Part shown: in pieces, positions 48,114 to 56,078 of the stretch
How positions within the stretch are numbered: the stretch's first letter is position 1
Layout of the letters: each line of letters starts with the position of its first letter
Origin: Rhodoferax sp.
GTDB lineage: Bacteria; Pseudomonadota; Gammaproteobacteria; Burkholderiales; Burkholderiaceae_C
Reading direction: 5' to 3'
DNA: 64,000 nucleotides
Assembly (NCBI GenBank): GCA_031291295.1
Contig: JARLJI010000103.1
Span: 32,076 to 96,075, forward strand
The notes under the pieces: model-generated
The model's input: only the letters and a program-made list of their open reading frames with translations
What the model was told of the DNA's origin: nothing
Database searches by the model: none
Translations under genes and position numbers: made by a program

Positions 48114-48365
48114 TTATGACTGAACTGCTTCCTTCTGGGTAACTTGGTAAACAACAGCGAACAACGATTTGTCCGATTCCTTGCTTGACCCCAACTTTCT
48201 GATGTCAGGGACGATTTGAACATCTTCTGCCATCTCTCCGCTCCCCATGGCCTTCTTGACATGTTCGTCAACGTTACTCTTGGCCTCATCTAGATTATTT
48301 CGGCGCATCATTGCCACGACAAACCCATACTGCCAGCGTTTCCGGCCATGGTTGATCGATGCCAC
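48114..48365 (-). CDS. hypothetical protein, 83 residues
   Basis: I do not recognise this protein. The frame is open for 83 codons from GTG 48365, has lower GC than its neighbours and reads like a real soluble, charged protein (DEAKSNVDEHVKKAMGSGEM, LFAVVYQVTQKEAVQS). Its 5' end overlaps the start of the truncated Sir2 gene on the other strand. No strong ribosome site is seen; an internal ATG-ATG at MMRRNN is an alternative start. It may be recently acquired or a decaying remnant. Confidence 0.35.
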   Translation of the reverse strand: MASINHGRKRWQYGFVVAMMRRNNLDEAKSNVDEHVKKAMGSGEMAEDVQIVPDIRKLGSSKESDKSLFAVVYQVTQKEAVQS

Positions 48366-48481
48366 CTGAGCAAGGCGGCGAATGTCGCCTGCTGGTGCTG
48401 ACGGGCGCGGGCATGTCCGCTGAAAGCGGTATTCCCATGTTTCGGGGCCCGGCGCCAGTCTCTTTAAGCGCGGCTGGGTGA
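48359..48481 (+). pseudogene. truncated Sir2-family NAD-dependent deacetylase
   Basis: From ATG 48359 the frame reads ECRLLVLTGAGMSAESGIPM then FRG, the first beta-alpha unit and NAD-binding GAG(M/I)SxESGIPxFRG motif of sirtuins. It departs from the family after FRG and stops at TGA 48481. Sirtuins are about 230-280 residues long, so only about one eighth remains. The rest of the gene is not found downstream; instead a regulator and the hyf-like cluster follow. This marks a probable insertion or deletion junction. Confidence 0.8.
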
Positions 48482-48554
48482 TGTAAGAGTGGCTTCGTTG
48501 AATGGGCGCTGAAACGCACTGCTTGAAGAAACAGGAGCCTGCCCAGCCATTCTC

Positions 48555-48584
48555 TATAATGTGCCTGACATGGTAATGAAATTA
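48555..48584 (+). promoter_or_regulatory. -10 box and possible operator before the RHH regulator
   Basis: TATAAT lies at 48555-48560, and TAAT-GAA-ATTA, a short inverted repeat, at 48574-48584, about 15 bp before the ATG of the ribbon-helix-helix gene. No good -35 is seen. The palindrome is a plausible autoregulatory site. Confidence 0.45.
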
Positions 48585-48599
48585 TCATAACGGGGCTTC

Positions 48600-48878
48600 A
48601 TGGAACTCAAGACTGCACGGTTGACGCTGCTCATTGATCCGAACAAGAAGGTGGCGTTCGAGCGTCTTTGCGCTCAGCAGGATTTGACGCCGTCGCAGGT
48701 GGTGCGGCAGCTTATTCGCGACTATTTGGCCCAGCACGGGGTTCAGTACGTGGGCAGTGGGTTGATCGCGAACGGGTCCCCACCCGCCGACGATGCCGCT
48801 CCGCCCCGGACGAAGCCGCCTTCGAAGCACGGTGCCCCGGTTCCTGGCAAACGGCGTACGGGGCTCACAGGTGGCTGA
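48600..48878 (+). CDS. ribbon-helix-helix (CopG/Arc-like) regulator
   Basis: A 92-residue protein. Residues 1-48 fit an RHH fold: a basic beta strand (KTARLTLLIDPNKKVAFERL), then two helices (CAQQDLTPSQVVRQLIRDYL). The C-terminal half is Pro/Gly/Lys-rich and probably disordered (PPRTKPPSKHGAPVPGKRR). Its stop lies 3 bases before the hyfB-like start, so it is likely in the same transcript and could regulate the operon. A toxin partner is not present, arguing against a toxin-antitoxin pair. Confidence 0.75.
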   Translation: MELKTARLTLLIDPNKKVAFERLCAQQDLTPSQVVRQLIRDYLAQHGVQYVGSGLIANGSPPADDAAPPRTKPPSKHGAPVPGKRRTGLTGG

Positions 48879-48881
48879 GTT

Positions 48882-50906
48882 GTGAGCAGTTTGGCCCCTC
48901 TGACGCAATGGCTCCGCCTCGACTGGATGCTCGTGGTGATGCTGGCCTGGTTGCTTGTGGGCGTGGTCGGGATATTCGCCCTGCGTCGATTCGCTTTGGT
49001 GGCTCAAGTGCTTTTTCCGGTCGGCGGACTGCTCGGGTTGGCGCTCTTCGGTCTTGCGCTGAGCGCGCTGCCTGGCACACCCGAGGTTGCCGTTCTCCCC
49101 ATCGGTCTGCCGGCGTTGCCATTTCATCTGCGGCTGGACAACCTTTCCGCTTACTTCCTGATGGTCATCGGCGGTGCAGGGGCCGGCATTTCCATCTTCG
49201 CGGCGGGCTACTTCCGCAAGGGCGAGGGCACGCCGCCGGGCCTGCTGTGCCTGGAATATCACATCTTCCTAGTCAGCATGGCGGGGGTGGTGCTGGCCGA
49301 CGACGCCTACTCGTTTATGGTGATGTGGGAGACGATGGCGTTGTCGTCGTTCTTCCTGGTGACGGCGAACCACCGCATCCCGGAGGTGCGCAGCGCGGGC
49401 TACCTCTACATCGTGATGGCGCACATCGGCGCGATTGGGGTCCTGCTGTGCTTCGGTGTGCTGCAGGCCAATACGGGTGACTACACTTTCGGCAACATGC
49501 GGGCCCAGGCGTTGACGCCGTTCTGGGCATCGGTCGGCTTCCTGCTCGCGGTGTTCGGCTTCGGCGCCAAGGCCGGTATCGTGCCGCTGCATGTCTGGCT
49601 GCCCGAGGCCCACCCGGCCGCGCCGTCCCCCGTGTCGGCGATGATGAGCGGCGTCATGCTCAACACCGCCATCTACGGCATGCTGCGCGTGTCCCTGGAT
49701 TTGCTGCACCTGCAGCTGTGGTGGTGGGGCGGGCTGCTGCTGGCCGTCGGCCTGGCCACCGCGATGGTCGGCGTGGTGTTTGCCGCCGTGCAGACCGATA
49801 TGAAGCGGCTACTGGCCTATTCGTCGATCGAAAACATGGGACTGTTGTTCGTCGGCATGGGTTTGACCCTGATTTTCTCGGGCTATGGCATGAAACCCAT
49901 GGCTGCGCTGGCCTTGACGGCCACGCTCTATCACGTTGCCAGCCACGCCTGCTTCAAGAGCCTGCTTTTCCTCGGCACCGGCAGCGTGCTGCACGCCACC
50001 TCGGAGAGAAACCTCGGCAAGCTCGGGGGCCTGATCCGGACCATGCCTTGGGTGGGCTGGCTCATGTTGCTTGGCGTGCTGGCCAGTGCCGGCCTGCCGC
50101 CGCTCGGCGGTTTCGTGTCGGAGTGGCTGCTGCTGCAGAGCTTCCTGTTTACGGCAGGACTGCCGGAGCCGCTGCTGACCATGCTGATTCCGGTGGTCGC
50201 CGCGCTGATTGCCCTGGTCGCGGCGCTGGCCGGCTACACGATGGTCAAGTTCTTCGGCGTGATCTTCCTCGGCCAGCCTCGCGAGGACAAGCTCGCGCAT
50301 GCCCATGATGCCGGCGGTTGGGAGCGCACAGGCATGGTGTGGCTGGTGCTCGGCTGCGTAGCGCTGGGCCTGCTGCCGACCCAGTTCATTCAACTGATCG
50401 ATCCGGTGACGCAGCAGCTTGTCCACTCAGGCCTGGGTGCCAGGGTGGCGGGCAGTGGCTGGCTATTGGCGCCGAACAGCCTGGAGCAGGCAAGCTACGG
50501 CCCTTTGATTTTCCTGCTCGGCATCCTGGTGAGCTTTGGGCTCGCGTACCTGCTCGTGCGCACGCTCTACCACGGGCGGATGCGCCGCGGCCTGCCCTGG
50601 GCCTGCGGCTTCCCGTGGGTTACCGCGCGCATGCAGGATACTGCCGAGGGCTTCGGCCAGCCGATCCGCCAGATCTTCGACCCCTTCTTCCGGATGCGCC
50701 GTGAGCTGCCGACCCCCTTTGATGAGCAGCCGCACTACCGCGTGACGATCGAGGATCACTTCTGGCACTGGCTCTATGTGCCGATCGTCGAACTGATCAA
50801 CTACCTCGCACGCCTGTTTGCAAAGATGCAGCAAGGCCGTATCTCCGTCTATCTGCTGTACAGCTTCGTGACACTGGTTGTCACGCTGCTGGTGGTGATG
50901 CAATGA
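48882..50906 (+). CDS. hyfB: hydrogenase-4 HyfB-like / NuoL-type proton-pumping subunit
   Basis: A 674-residue membrane protein (E. coli HyfB is 672) with about 15 helices. It is a Mrp-antiporter-type subunit: YHIFLVSMAGVVLADDAYSFM, the MWETMALSSFFLVT glutamate motif (TM5 Glu), FGFGAKAGIVPLHVWLPEAHP (TM7 Lys and loop), HVASHACFKSLLFLGTGSV and LASAGLPPLGGFVSEWLL. A C-terminal extension (FDPFFRMRRELPTPF, HFWHWLYVPI) is as in HyfB. The start is GTG 48882. It is the first of six complex-I-like genes here. Confidence 0.92.
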   Translation: MSSLAPLTQWLRLDWMLVVMLAWLLVGVVGIFALRRFALVAQVLFPVGGLLGLALFGLALSALPGTPEVAVLPIGLPALPFHLRLDNLSAYFLMVIGGAGAGISIFAAGYFRKGEGTPPGLLCLEYHIFLVSMAGVVLADDAYSFMVMWETMALSSFFLVTANHRIPEVRSAGYLYIVMAHIGAIGVLLCFGVLQANTGDYTFGNMRAQALTPFWASVGFLLAVFGFGAKAGIVPLHVWLPEAHPAAPSPVSAMMSGVMLNTAIYGMLRVSLDLLHLQLWWWGGLLLAVGLATAMVGVVFAAVQTDMKRLLAYSSIENMGLLFVGMGLTLIFSGYGMKPMAALALTATLYHVASHACFKSLLFLGTGSVLHATSERNLGKLGGLIRTMPWVGWLMLLGVLASAGLPPLGGFVSEWLLLQSFLFTAGLPEPLLTMLIPVVAALIALVAALAGYTMVKFFGVIFLGQPREDKLAHAHDAGGWERTGMVWLVLGCVALGLLPTQFIQLIDPVTQQLVHSGLGARVAGSGWLLAPNSLEQASYGPLIFLLGILVSFGLAYLLVRTLYHGRMRRGLPWACGFPWVTARMQDTAEGFGQPIRQIFDPFFRMRRELPTPFDEQPHYRVTIEDHFWHWLYVPIVELINYLARLFAKMQQGRISVYLLYSFVTLVVTLLVVMQ

Positions 50907-50913
50907 GGCAGGC

Positions 50914-51861
50914 ATGAGCTTCACCGCGCTCCTGTCGCAATTGATCGAGATCGTGATCGCGATCGCGCTGGCCCCGCTGCTGACCGGTTGGGTCAACCAG
51001 TGGCGCGCCTGGCTGCAGAACAAGTCGGCGCCCCGGTTGTGGCAACCGTACCGGATGCTGCACAAGCTGTTCAACAAGGAGTCAATGGTGGCCGACCACG
51101 CTTCGCGGTTATTTCGCGTCGCGCCTTACGTGATGTTCGGTTGCATGGTCCTGGCTTGCGCCATCATCCCCACGTTGTCCACTGACCTGCCTCTGGCGCC
51201 AGCAGCTGACGCGATTGCGCTGGTCGGGCTATTTGCCCTGGCACGTGTAGTCATCTCGTTGGCGGCGATGGACGTCGGCACCGCCTTCGGCACCATGGGT
51301 GCGCGCCGCGAGATGTTGATCGGATTTCTCGCCGAACCGGCGCTGCTGATGGTGCTGTTCTCAGCCTCGCTGATCTCCAAGTCGACCTCGCTTGCCACCA
51401 TCGTCGAAACGCTGGCCCATCGCAAACTGGCGATCTACCCTAGCCTCGCCTTTGCCGGTGTTGCCTTCACGATGGTGTCGCTAGCGGAGAATGCGCGCGT
51501 GCCCGTCGACAACCCGGCGACACACCTCGAGCTGACGATGATTCACGAAGCGCTCATCCTCGAGTACTCGGGCCGCCATCTGGCGTTGCTCGAGTGGGCT
51601 GCGAGTCTCAAGCTATTTGCCTACTCCTGCATCGGTCTGGCGCTGTTCTTCCCCTGGGGCATCGCCGAGGCTCATGCGCCTGTGGCCGTGCTACTGGCAC
51701 TGCCCGCGCTGGTGCTCAAGCTCGCCATCGGTGGCTTCCTGCTGGCTTGGGTGGAGACACTAAGCGCCAAGATGCGCATTTTCCGCGTGCCGGAGTTCCT
51801 GGGCACTGCCTTCCTGCTGGCGGTGATCGGCATGCTGGTGCAACTACTTCTTAGCCACTGA
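50914..51861 (+). CDS. hyfC: HyfC-like / NuoH-type membrane subunit
   Basis: A 315-residue membrane protein, same length as E. coli HyfC. It belongs to the NuoH/HycD family that links the membrane arm to the peripheral arm: WQPYRMLHKLFNKESMVADHAS, DVGTAFGTMGARREMLIGFLAEPAL, ENARVPVDNPATHLELTMIHEA and EWAASLKLFAYSCIGLALFFP. The charged loop ENARVPVDNPATHLELTMIH is the conserved quinone-channel-like loop. It begins 8 bases after hyfB. Confidence 0.93.
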   Translation: MSFTALLSQLIEIVIAIALAPLLTGWVNQWRAWLQNKSAPRLWQPYRMLHKLFNKESMVADHASRLFRVAPYVMFGCMVLACAIIPTLSTDLPLAPAADAIALVGLFALARVVISLAAMDVGTAFGTMGARREMLIGFLAEPALLMVLFSASLISKSTSLATIVETLAHRKLAIYPSLAFAGVAFTMVSLAENARVPVDNPATHLELTMIHEALILEYSGRHLALLEWAASLKLFAYSCIGLALFFPWGIAEAHAPVAVLLALPALVLKLAIGGFLLAWVETLSAKMRIFRVPEFLGTAFLLAVIGMLVQLLLSH

Positions 51862-51868
51862 GTTGAGC

Positions 51869-52522
51869 ATGTTGCTGCCGCAGTTTGTCAACCTGCTCGG
51901 CGCGGTGCTGCTGATGCTCACGTTCGCGATGATCTCGCAGCGCCGCGTCGTGTCGCTGATCAATCTGTTCACGATGCAGGGCGCGACGCTGGCACTGGTC
52001 ACCGCCGTGGTCGGCTATGTGACCCACCAGCACCACCTCTACCTGTCAGCCGGTTTGACCTTTGTGCTCAAGGTGCTGTTGATTCCTTACTTGCTGCACC
52101 GCGTCATCGATCGTCTCGACATCCGTTGGGACGTCGAGACGCTGATCAACATCCCGACCACCATGCTGATCGGCATCGGGGTGGTGATTTTCGCCTTCAA
52201 TCTTGCGCTACCTATCTCGCAGCTGTCTTCGGCACTGGCCAGCGGCACGCTGGGCATTGCGCTGGCCTGCGTGCTGTTGTCGTTTCTGATGATGATCACG
52301 CGTGCCAAGGCGGTGCCCCAGGTGATCGGCTTCCTGGCCATGGAGAACGGCCTGTTCTTCGCCGCCACCTCCGCCACCTACGGGATGCCCATGGTGGTCG
52401 AACTCGGGATCGCGCTGGACGTACTGATCGGCGTGGTCATTCTGGGGGTGTTCATGTTCCAGATCCGCGAGCAGTTCGACAGCCTGGATATCCGGCATCT
52501 TGAAAAATTGAAGGAGGATTGA
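51869..52522 (+). CDS. hyfE: HyfE-like membrane subunit
   Basis: A 217-residue membrane protein (E. coli HyfE 216). Six or seven helices; the first part resembles NuoK/MnhC (ISQRRVVSLINLFTMQGATLAL), and it ends with GVVILGVFMFQIREQFDSLD. A TTG six bases earlier is an alternative start. The reading frame begins directly after the hyfC stop, and a strong AAGGAGG for the next gene overlaps its end. Confidence 0.9.
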   Translation: MLLPQFVNLLGAVLLMLTFAMISQRRVVSLINLFTMQGATLALVTAVVGYVTHQHHLYLSAGLTFVLKVLLIPYLLHRVIDRLDIRWDVETLINIPTTMLIGIGVVIFAFNLALPISQLSSALASGTLGIALACVLLSFLMMITRAKAVPQVIGFLAMENGLFFAATSATYGMPMVVELGIALDVLIGVVILGVFMFQIREQFDSLDIRHLEKLKED

Positions 52523-52523
52523 G

Positions 52524-53993
52524 TTGAACCTCGAGTTGAACGCGCTGGCCTTCCTGCTCGCCACCCCGCTCGTCGGCGGGATCGTGCTGGCCCTGGTCGG
52601 CCATCGCGACAATGCGCGCGACGTCAACGTCGCTTTCAGCCTGGGCACCTTCGTCGCAGCCTGCGTATTGACGGCACAGATCATCAAAGGGGGCCCGATG
52701 CTGATGTGGAACCGGGAGTTCTACATTGACCCCCTGAACGTATTCCTGGTCGCGCTGACCGCGTTCGTCGGCTTGACCACTTCGATATTCTCGCGGCCCT
52801 ACATGCGGGTGGAGCGCGACCATGGCAAGATGACGCCGCCGCGCATGCGTCTGTACCACAGCATGTACCAGATGTTCAGCTTCACGATGCTGCTGGCACT
52901 GACGACCAACAACATGGGCATCATCTGGGTCGCGATGGAGGCCGCCACGCTGACCACCGTGCTGCTGGTCAGCGTGTACCGCACGGCGGCCAGTCTGGAG
53001 GCCGCGTGGAAATACTTCATCCTGTGCGGCGTGGGCATTGCCCAAGCGCTGTTCGGCACGGTGCTGCTCTACATGGCGGCCGAAAAGGTCATCGGCCCCG
53101 AAGGGGGCGCCCTGCTGTGGTCCAACCTTGACGCGGTCAAGGGCCAACTCGATCCGAGCATCATCACCCTGGCTTTCGCCTTCCTCTTCATCGGATACGG
53201 CACCAAAGTCGGTCTGGTGCCGCTGCACAACTGGCTGCCCGACGCACACGCCGAGGGGCCGACACCAGTGTCTGCCGTGCTGTCGGGCTTGTTGCTCAAC
53301 GTCGCGCTTTATGCGATCCTGCGCTGCAAGGTTCTGACCGATGGCGCGCTGCACAGCAATCAGCTGACCGGCCGGTTGATGATGGGCTTCGGCCTGCTGT
53401 CGGTGGTGGCGGCGGTGTTCTTCCTGGTCCGCCAGAAGGACGTCAAGCGCATGTTTGCCTACTCGTCCATAGAGCACATGGGGTTGATGACCTTTGCCTT
53501 TGGCTTGGGCGGCCCGATTGCCAACTTCGCCGGGTTGCTGCACATGACGGTGCATTCGCTGATCAAATCCGCCATCTTTTTTGCCGTCGGACACGCCACG
53601 CAGAAGGCCGGCACCCAGATCATGGAACACATCCGCGGCCTGCTCAAGGTCAGCCCGACCGTCGGCTGGGGCCTGATGCTCGGCGCGCTGGCCATTCTGG
53701 GCATGCCGCCGTTCGGGGTCTTCGCCAGCGAGTTCCTGATCGTCACGACCACGATGCGCGAGCAGCCCTGGGCGACACCGTTCCTGCTGATCGCGCTCGG
53801 CGTGGCGTTCGCGTCGATCTTCAGCCGCGTCCAGCCGATGGTGTTCGGTGAGACCAACGTCAAGCCCCTGGCGCATCCTCCGGCGCTGGTTCCGGTGTTC
53901 GTGCACCTGGGGCTCGGGCTGATGCTGGGCCTGTACATACCGCCCTATCTCAACGCCTGGTATCGCCAAGCGGCGGCCATGCTGGGGAACTAA
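52524..53993 (+). CDS. hyfF: HyfF-like / NuoN-type proton-pumping subunit
   Basis: A 489-residue antiporter-type membrane subunit with about 14 helices. Pump motifs are present: TNNMGIIWVAMEAATLTTVLLV (TM5 Glu), FLFIGYGTKVGLVPLHNWLPDAHAEGPTPVSA segments (TM7 Lys and loop), YSSIEHMGLMTFAFGLGG and HMTVHSLIKSAIFFAVGHA. The start is TTG 52524, set by AAGGAGG at 52511-52517. Slightly shorter than E. coli HyfF (526). With HyfB it gives the complex two candidate ion channels; no HyfD homolog is present. Confidence 0.93.
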   Translation: MNLELNALAFLLATPLVGGIVLALVGHRDNARDVNVAFSLGTFVAACVLTAQIIKGGPMLMWNREFYIDPLNVFLVALTAFVGLTTSIFSRPYMRVERDHGKMTPPRMRLYHSMYQMFSFTMLLALTTNNMGIIWVAMEAATLTTVLLVSVYRTAASLEAAWKYFILCGVGIAQALFGTVLLYMAAEKVIGPEGGALLWSNLDAVKGQLDPSIITLAFAFLFIGYGTKVGLVPLHNWLPDAHAEGPTPVSAVLSGLLLNVALYAILRCKVLTDGALHSNQLTGRLMMGFGLLSVVAAVFFLVRQKDVKRMFAYSSIEHMGLMTFAFGLGGPIANFAGLLHMTVHSLIKSAIFFAVGHATQKAGTQIMEHIRGLLKVSPTVGWGLMLGALAILGMPPFGVFASEFLIVTTTMREQPWATPFLLIALGVAFASIFSRVQPMVFGETNVKPLAHPPALVPVFVHLGLGLMLGLYIPPYLNAWYRQAAAMLGN

Positions 53994-53997
53994 CCAT

Positions 53998-55548
53998 ATG
54001 GCATTGGCGGACCTGGGACTCGAGCTGCGGCGCCTGCAGGCACCGTTGCCGATCTGGCACGGGGTGGTGCACCGCGCCGCCTGGAGCACTGTGGCACGCA
54101 CCATCGCCGACTCGGGCGGGCGGCTGGTCTCGGTCTGGGGCATCGAGCGCCGCACCGCACAGCGGGAGATGGCGGTGTGTGCAGCCTATGCCGTGTCCGA
54201 AGGGCTGGTCTGGGTTGAATTGCGGCTCGACGACGCGATACAAAGTTTTCCGGATCTGTCTGCCGCGTTCCCGTGTGCGGGGCGGATGCAGCGCGCGATG
54301 ACCGATCTGCAGGGCCTCCATGCCGAAGGTAGCCACGACAGCCGCCCGTGGCTGGACCACGGTCTGTGGCCGCCCGGACCATCGCCACTGCGGCACGAGG
54401 CCCAACCACAGTCGGCCGCTGCTGGCAGGCTGCCCGCCGACTATCCTTTTGTGCGCGTCGAAGGCGACGGGGTGCACGAGATCGCCGTCGGGCCCGTGCA
54501 CGCCGGCATCATCGAGCCCGGCCACTGGCGCTTCTCGGTCGTCGGCGAGAAGGTGCTGCGGCTGGAGGCGCACCTGGGCTACACGCACAAGGGCATCGAG
54601 CGGCGCTTCACCGAACTGGCGCCGCTCGATGCCTGCCGGCTCGCCGGCCGCGTGTCGGGCGACACGACGGTGGCCTACGCCTGGGCCTACTGCATGGCGC
54701 TCGAATCGGCTTGGCGCTGCGAGATCCCTGCCCGGGCGACCTGGTTGCGCGCGCTGATGCTGGAACGTGAGCGCGTGGCCAATCACCTGGGCGATCTGGG
54801 AGCACTGGGCAACGATGCGGCCCTGGCGTTTGGGTTGGCGCAGTTCTCGCGTCTGCGCGAGGACTGGCTGCGCCTGTCCAAGGAGGCATTTGCTCACCGC
54901 CTCATGATGGACGCCGTGGTGCCCGGTGGCGTCGCGAGCGACTTGCCGTCGTCGATGCTGGATCGCCTGCGCCGGCAGTGCGATGAAATCGAGCGGGAGG
55001 TGCGGGCCCTGAGGGTCGTATACGACGAGCACGCGGGCCTGCAAGACCGCTTCCGCACCACTGGGCAGGTAACGCCACAACTCGGCGCCCAACTCGGCCT
55101 CACCGGTCTGGCAGGGCGTGCCAGCGGGCAGTCGGCCGATCTGCGCTGTGACCAGGAATGGTCGCCCTACGACCAGTTCGAGGTCACGATGGCTACACAC
55201 CGTGACGGCGATATTGCAGCGCGCGTAGCGGTGCGGTTCGAGGAGACGTTTGAGTCGTTGAGGCTTATCCGCAACATCTGTTCAGGCCTGCCGGATGGCA
55301 CGACTCGCGCCGACCTCCGGGTCCCGGACACCGCCTCCATCGGTGCAGGCTGGGTGGAGGGCTGGCGCGGCGAGGTTTTTGTCGCACTCGAAATCGGAGA
55401 CGACGGCCGTATCGTGCGCTGCCATTGCCATGACCCGTCGTGGCAGAACTGGCCGATACTTGAGCATGCCATGATCGGCAATATCGTTCCGGACTTTCCA
55501 CTGATCAACAAGTCCTTCAACCTGAGCTATTCGGGGCACGACCTCTGA
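53998..55548 (+). CDS. HyfG/HycE-like large subunit lacking NiFe ligands
   Basis: A 516-residue protein fusing a NuoC-like part (about 15-140, with RPWLDHGLWP) to a NuoD/hydrogenase large-subunit part. GPVHAGIIEPGHWRFSVVGE and LEAHLGYTHKGIERR match group 4 hydrogenases, and GEVFVALEIGDDGRIVRCHCHDPS matches their C-terminus. The NiFe-binding CxxC pairs are gone: the RVCGxC position reads RVSGDT (residues 218-223), and DPCxxC reads DPSWQN (479-484). A normal NiFe centre is therefore impossible, as in Ehr-type complexes and complex I. Catalysis is unknown. Its stop overlaps the small-subunit ATG. Confidence 0.9.
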   Translation: MALADLGLELRRLQAPLPIWHGVVHRAAWSTVARTIADSGGRLVSVWGIERRTAQREMAVCAAYAVSEGLVWVELRLDDAIQSFPDLSAAFPCAGRMQRAMTDLQGLHAEGSHDSRPWLDHGLWPPGPSPLRHEAQPQSAAAGRLPADYPFVRVEGDGVHEIAVGPVHAGIIEPGHWRFSVVGEKVLRLEAHLGYTHKGIERRFTELAPLDACRLAGRVSGDTTVAYAWAYCMALESAWRCEIPARATWLRALMLERERVANHLGDLGALGNDAALAFGLAQFSRLREDWLRLSKEAFAHRLMMDAVVPGGVASDLPSSMLDRLRRQCDEIEREVRALRVVYDEHAGLQDRFRTTGQVTPQLGAQLGLTGLAGRASGQSADLRCDQEWSPYDQFEVTMATHRDGDIAARVAVRFEETFESLRLIRNICSGLPDGTTRADLRVPDTASIGAGWVEGWRGEVFVALEIGDDGRIVRCHCHDPSWQNWPILEHAMIGNIVPDFPLINKSFNLSYSGHDL

Positions 55549-56078
55549 TGTGGCACGTCCTCAAACAGATCGTACGCACCGGCATCGTCACCGAGCCTGC
55601 GCCATCCGTCAGCGACGCCGACGGCTCAGTCATCCAACGCATCCACCAGGACATCCTCGACATCCTCGGCCAGGCACTGACCATCCGGGTGGTCGATGCC
55701 GGGTCCTGCAATGGCTGCGAGCTGGAGATCAACGCGCTCAACAACCCTTACTACAACATCGAGGGGCTGGGCATCAAGTTCGTTGCCAGCCCGCGTCACG
55801 CCGATATGCTGCAGGTGACCGGGCCGGTACCGCGCCACATGGAGGAGGCGTTACGGCGCACCTTTGATGCCACGCCGGAACCAAAGCTGGTGATCGCGGT
55901 CGGCGACTGCGGCTGCACGGGTGGCATCTTCGGCGAGAGTTATGCCAGCTGCGGCAGGGTCGCCAACGTGATTCCGGTTGATGCGGTGGTGCCCGGTTGT
56001 CCGCCGCCGCCGATCGAAATCCTGCGCGGCATTCTCAGCGTCGTGCGGCAACGGCAGTCCAGGACCGGCAAGCGCTAG
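55548..56078 (+). CDS. HyfI/NuoB-like 4Fe-4S small subunit
   Basis: A 176-residue protein with the cysteines for an N2-type cluster: [15 protein letters not shown] (Cys54, Cys57), [11 protein letters not shown] (Cys121/123), and [13 protein letters not shown] (Cys151). CNGCE matches hydrogenases rather than the tandem CC of complex I NuoB. An N-terminal amphipathic stretch ([17 protein letters not shown]) is typical of HyfI. It overlaps the large-subunit stop by one base. Its own stop shares CTAG with the convergent metG stop. No HyfH/NuoI ferredoxin-like subunit is encoded nearby. Confidence 0.92.
   Translation: MWHVLKQIVRTGIVTEPAPSVSDADGSVIQRIHQDILDILGQALTIRVVDAGSCNGCELEINALNNPYYNIEGLGIKFVASPRHADMLQVTGPVPRHMEEALRRTFDATPEPKLVIAVGDCGCTGGIFGESYASCGRVANVIPVDAVVPGCPPPPIEILRGILSVVRQRQSRTGKR

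Noticed and set aside
48600..48878. Toxin-antitoxin antitoxin
   Set aside because: The RHH fold suits an antitoxin, but the adjacent gene is hyfB-like, not a toxin, and no small partner ORF is present.
48882..53993. Mrp-type Na+/H+ antiporter operon
   Set aside because: HyfC, large and small subunits with conserved Fe-S cysteines follow directly, so the antiporter-like genes belong to a complex-I-like assembly.
48882..56078. Functional [NiFe] formate hydrogenlyase / hydrogenase-4
   Set aside because: Both NiFe-binding CxxC motifs are missing from the large subunit, and no maturation, ferredoxin or formate dehydrogenase genes are nearby.
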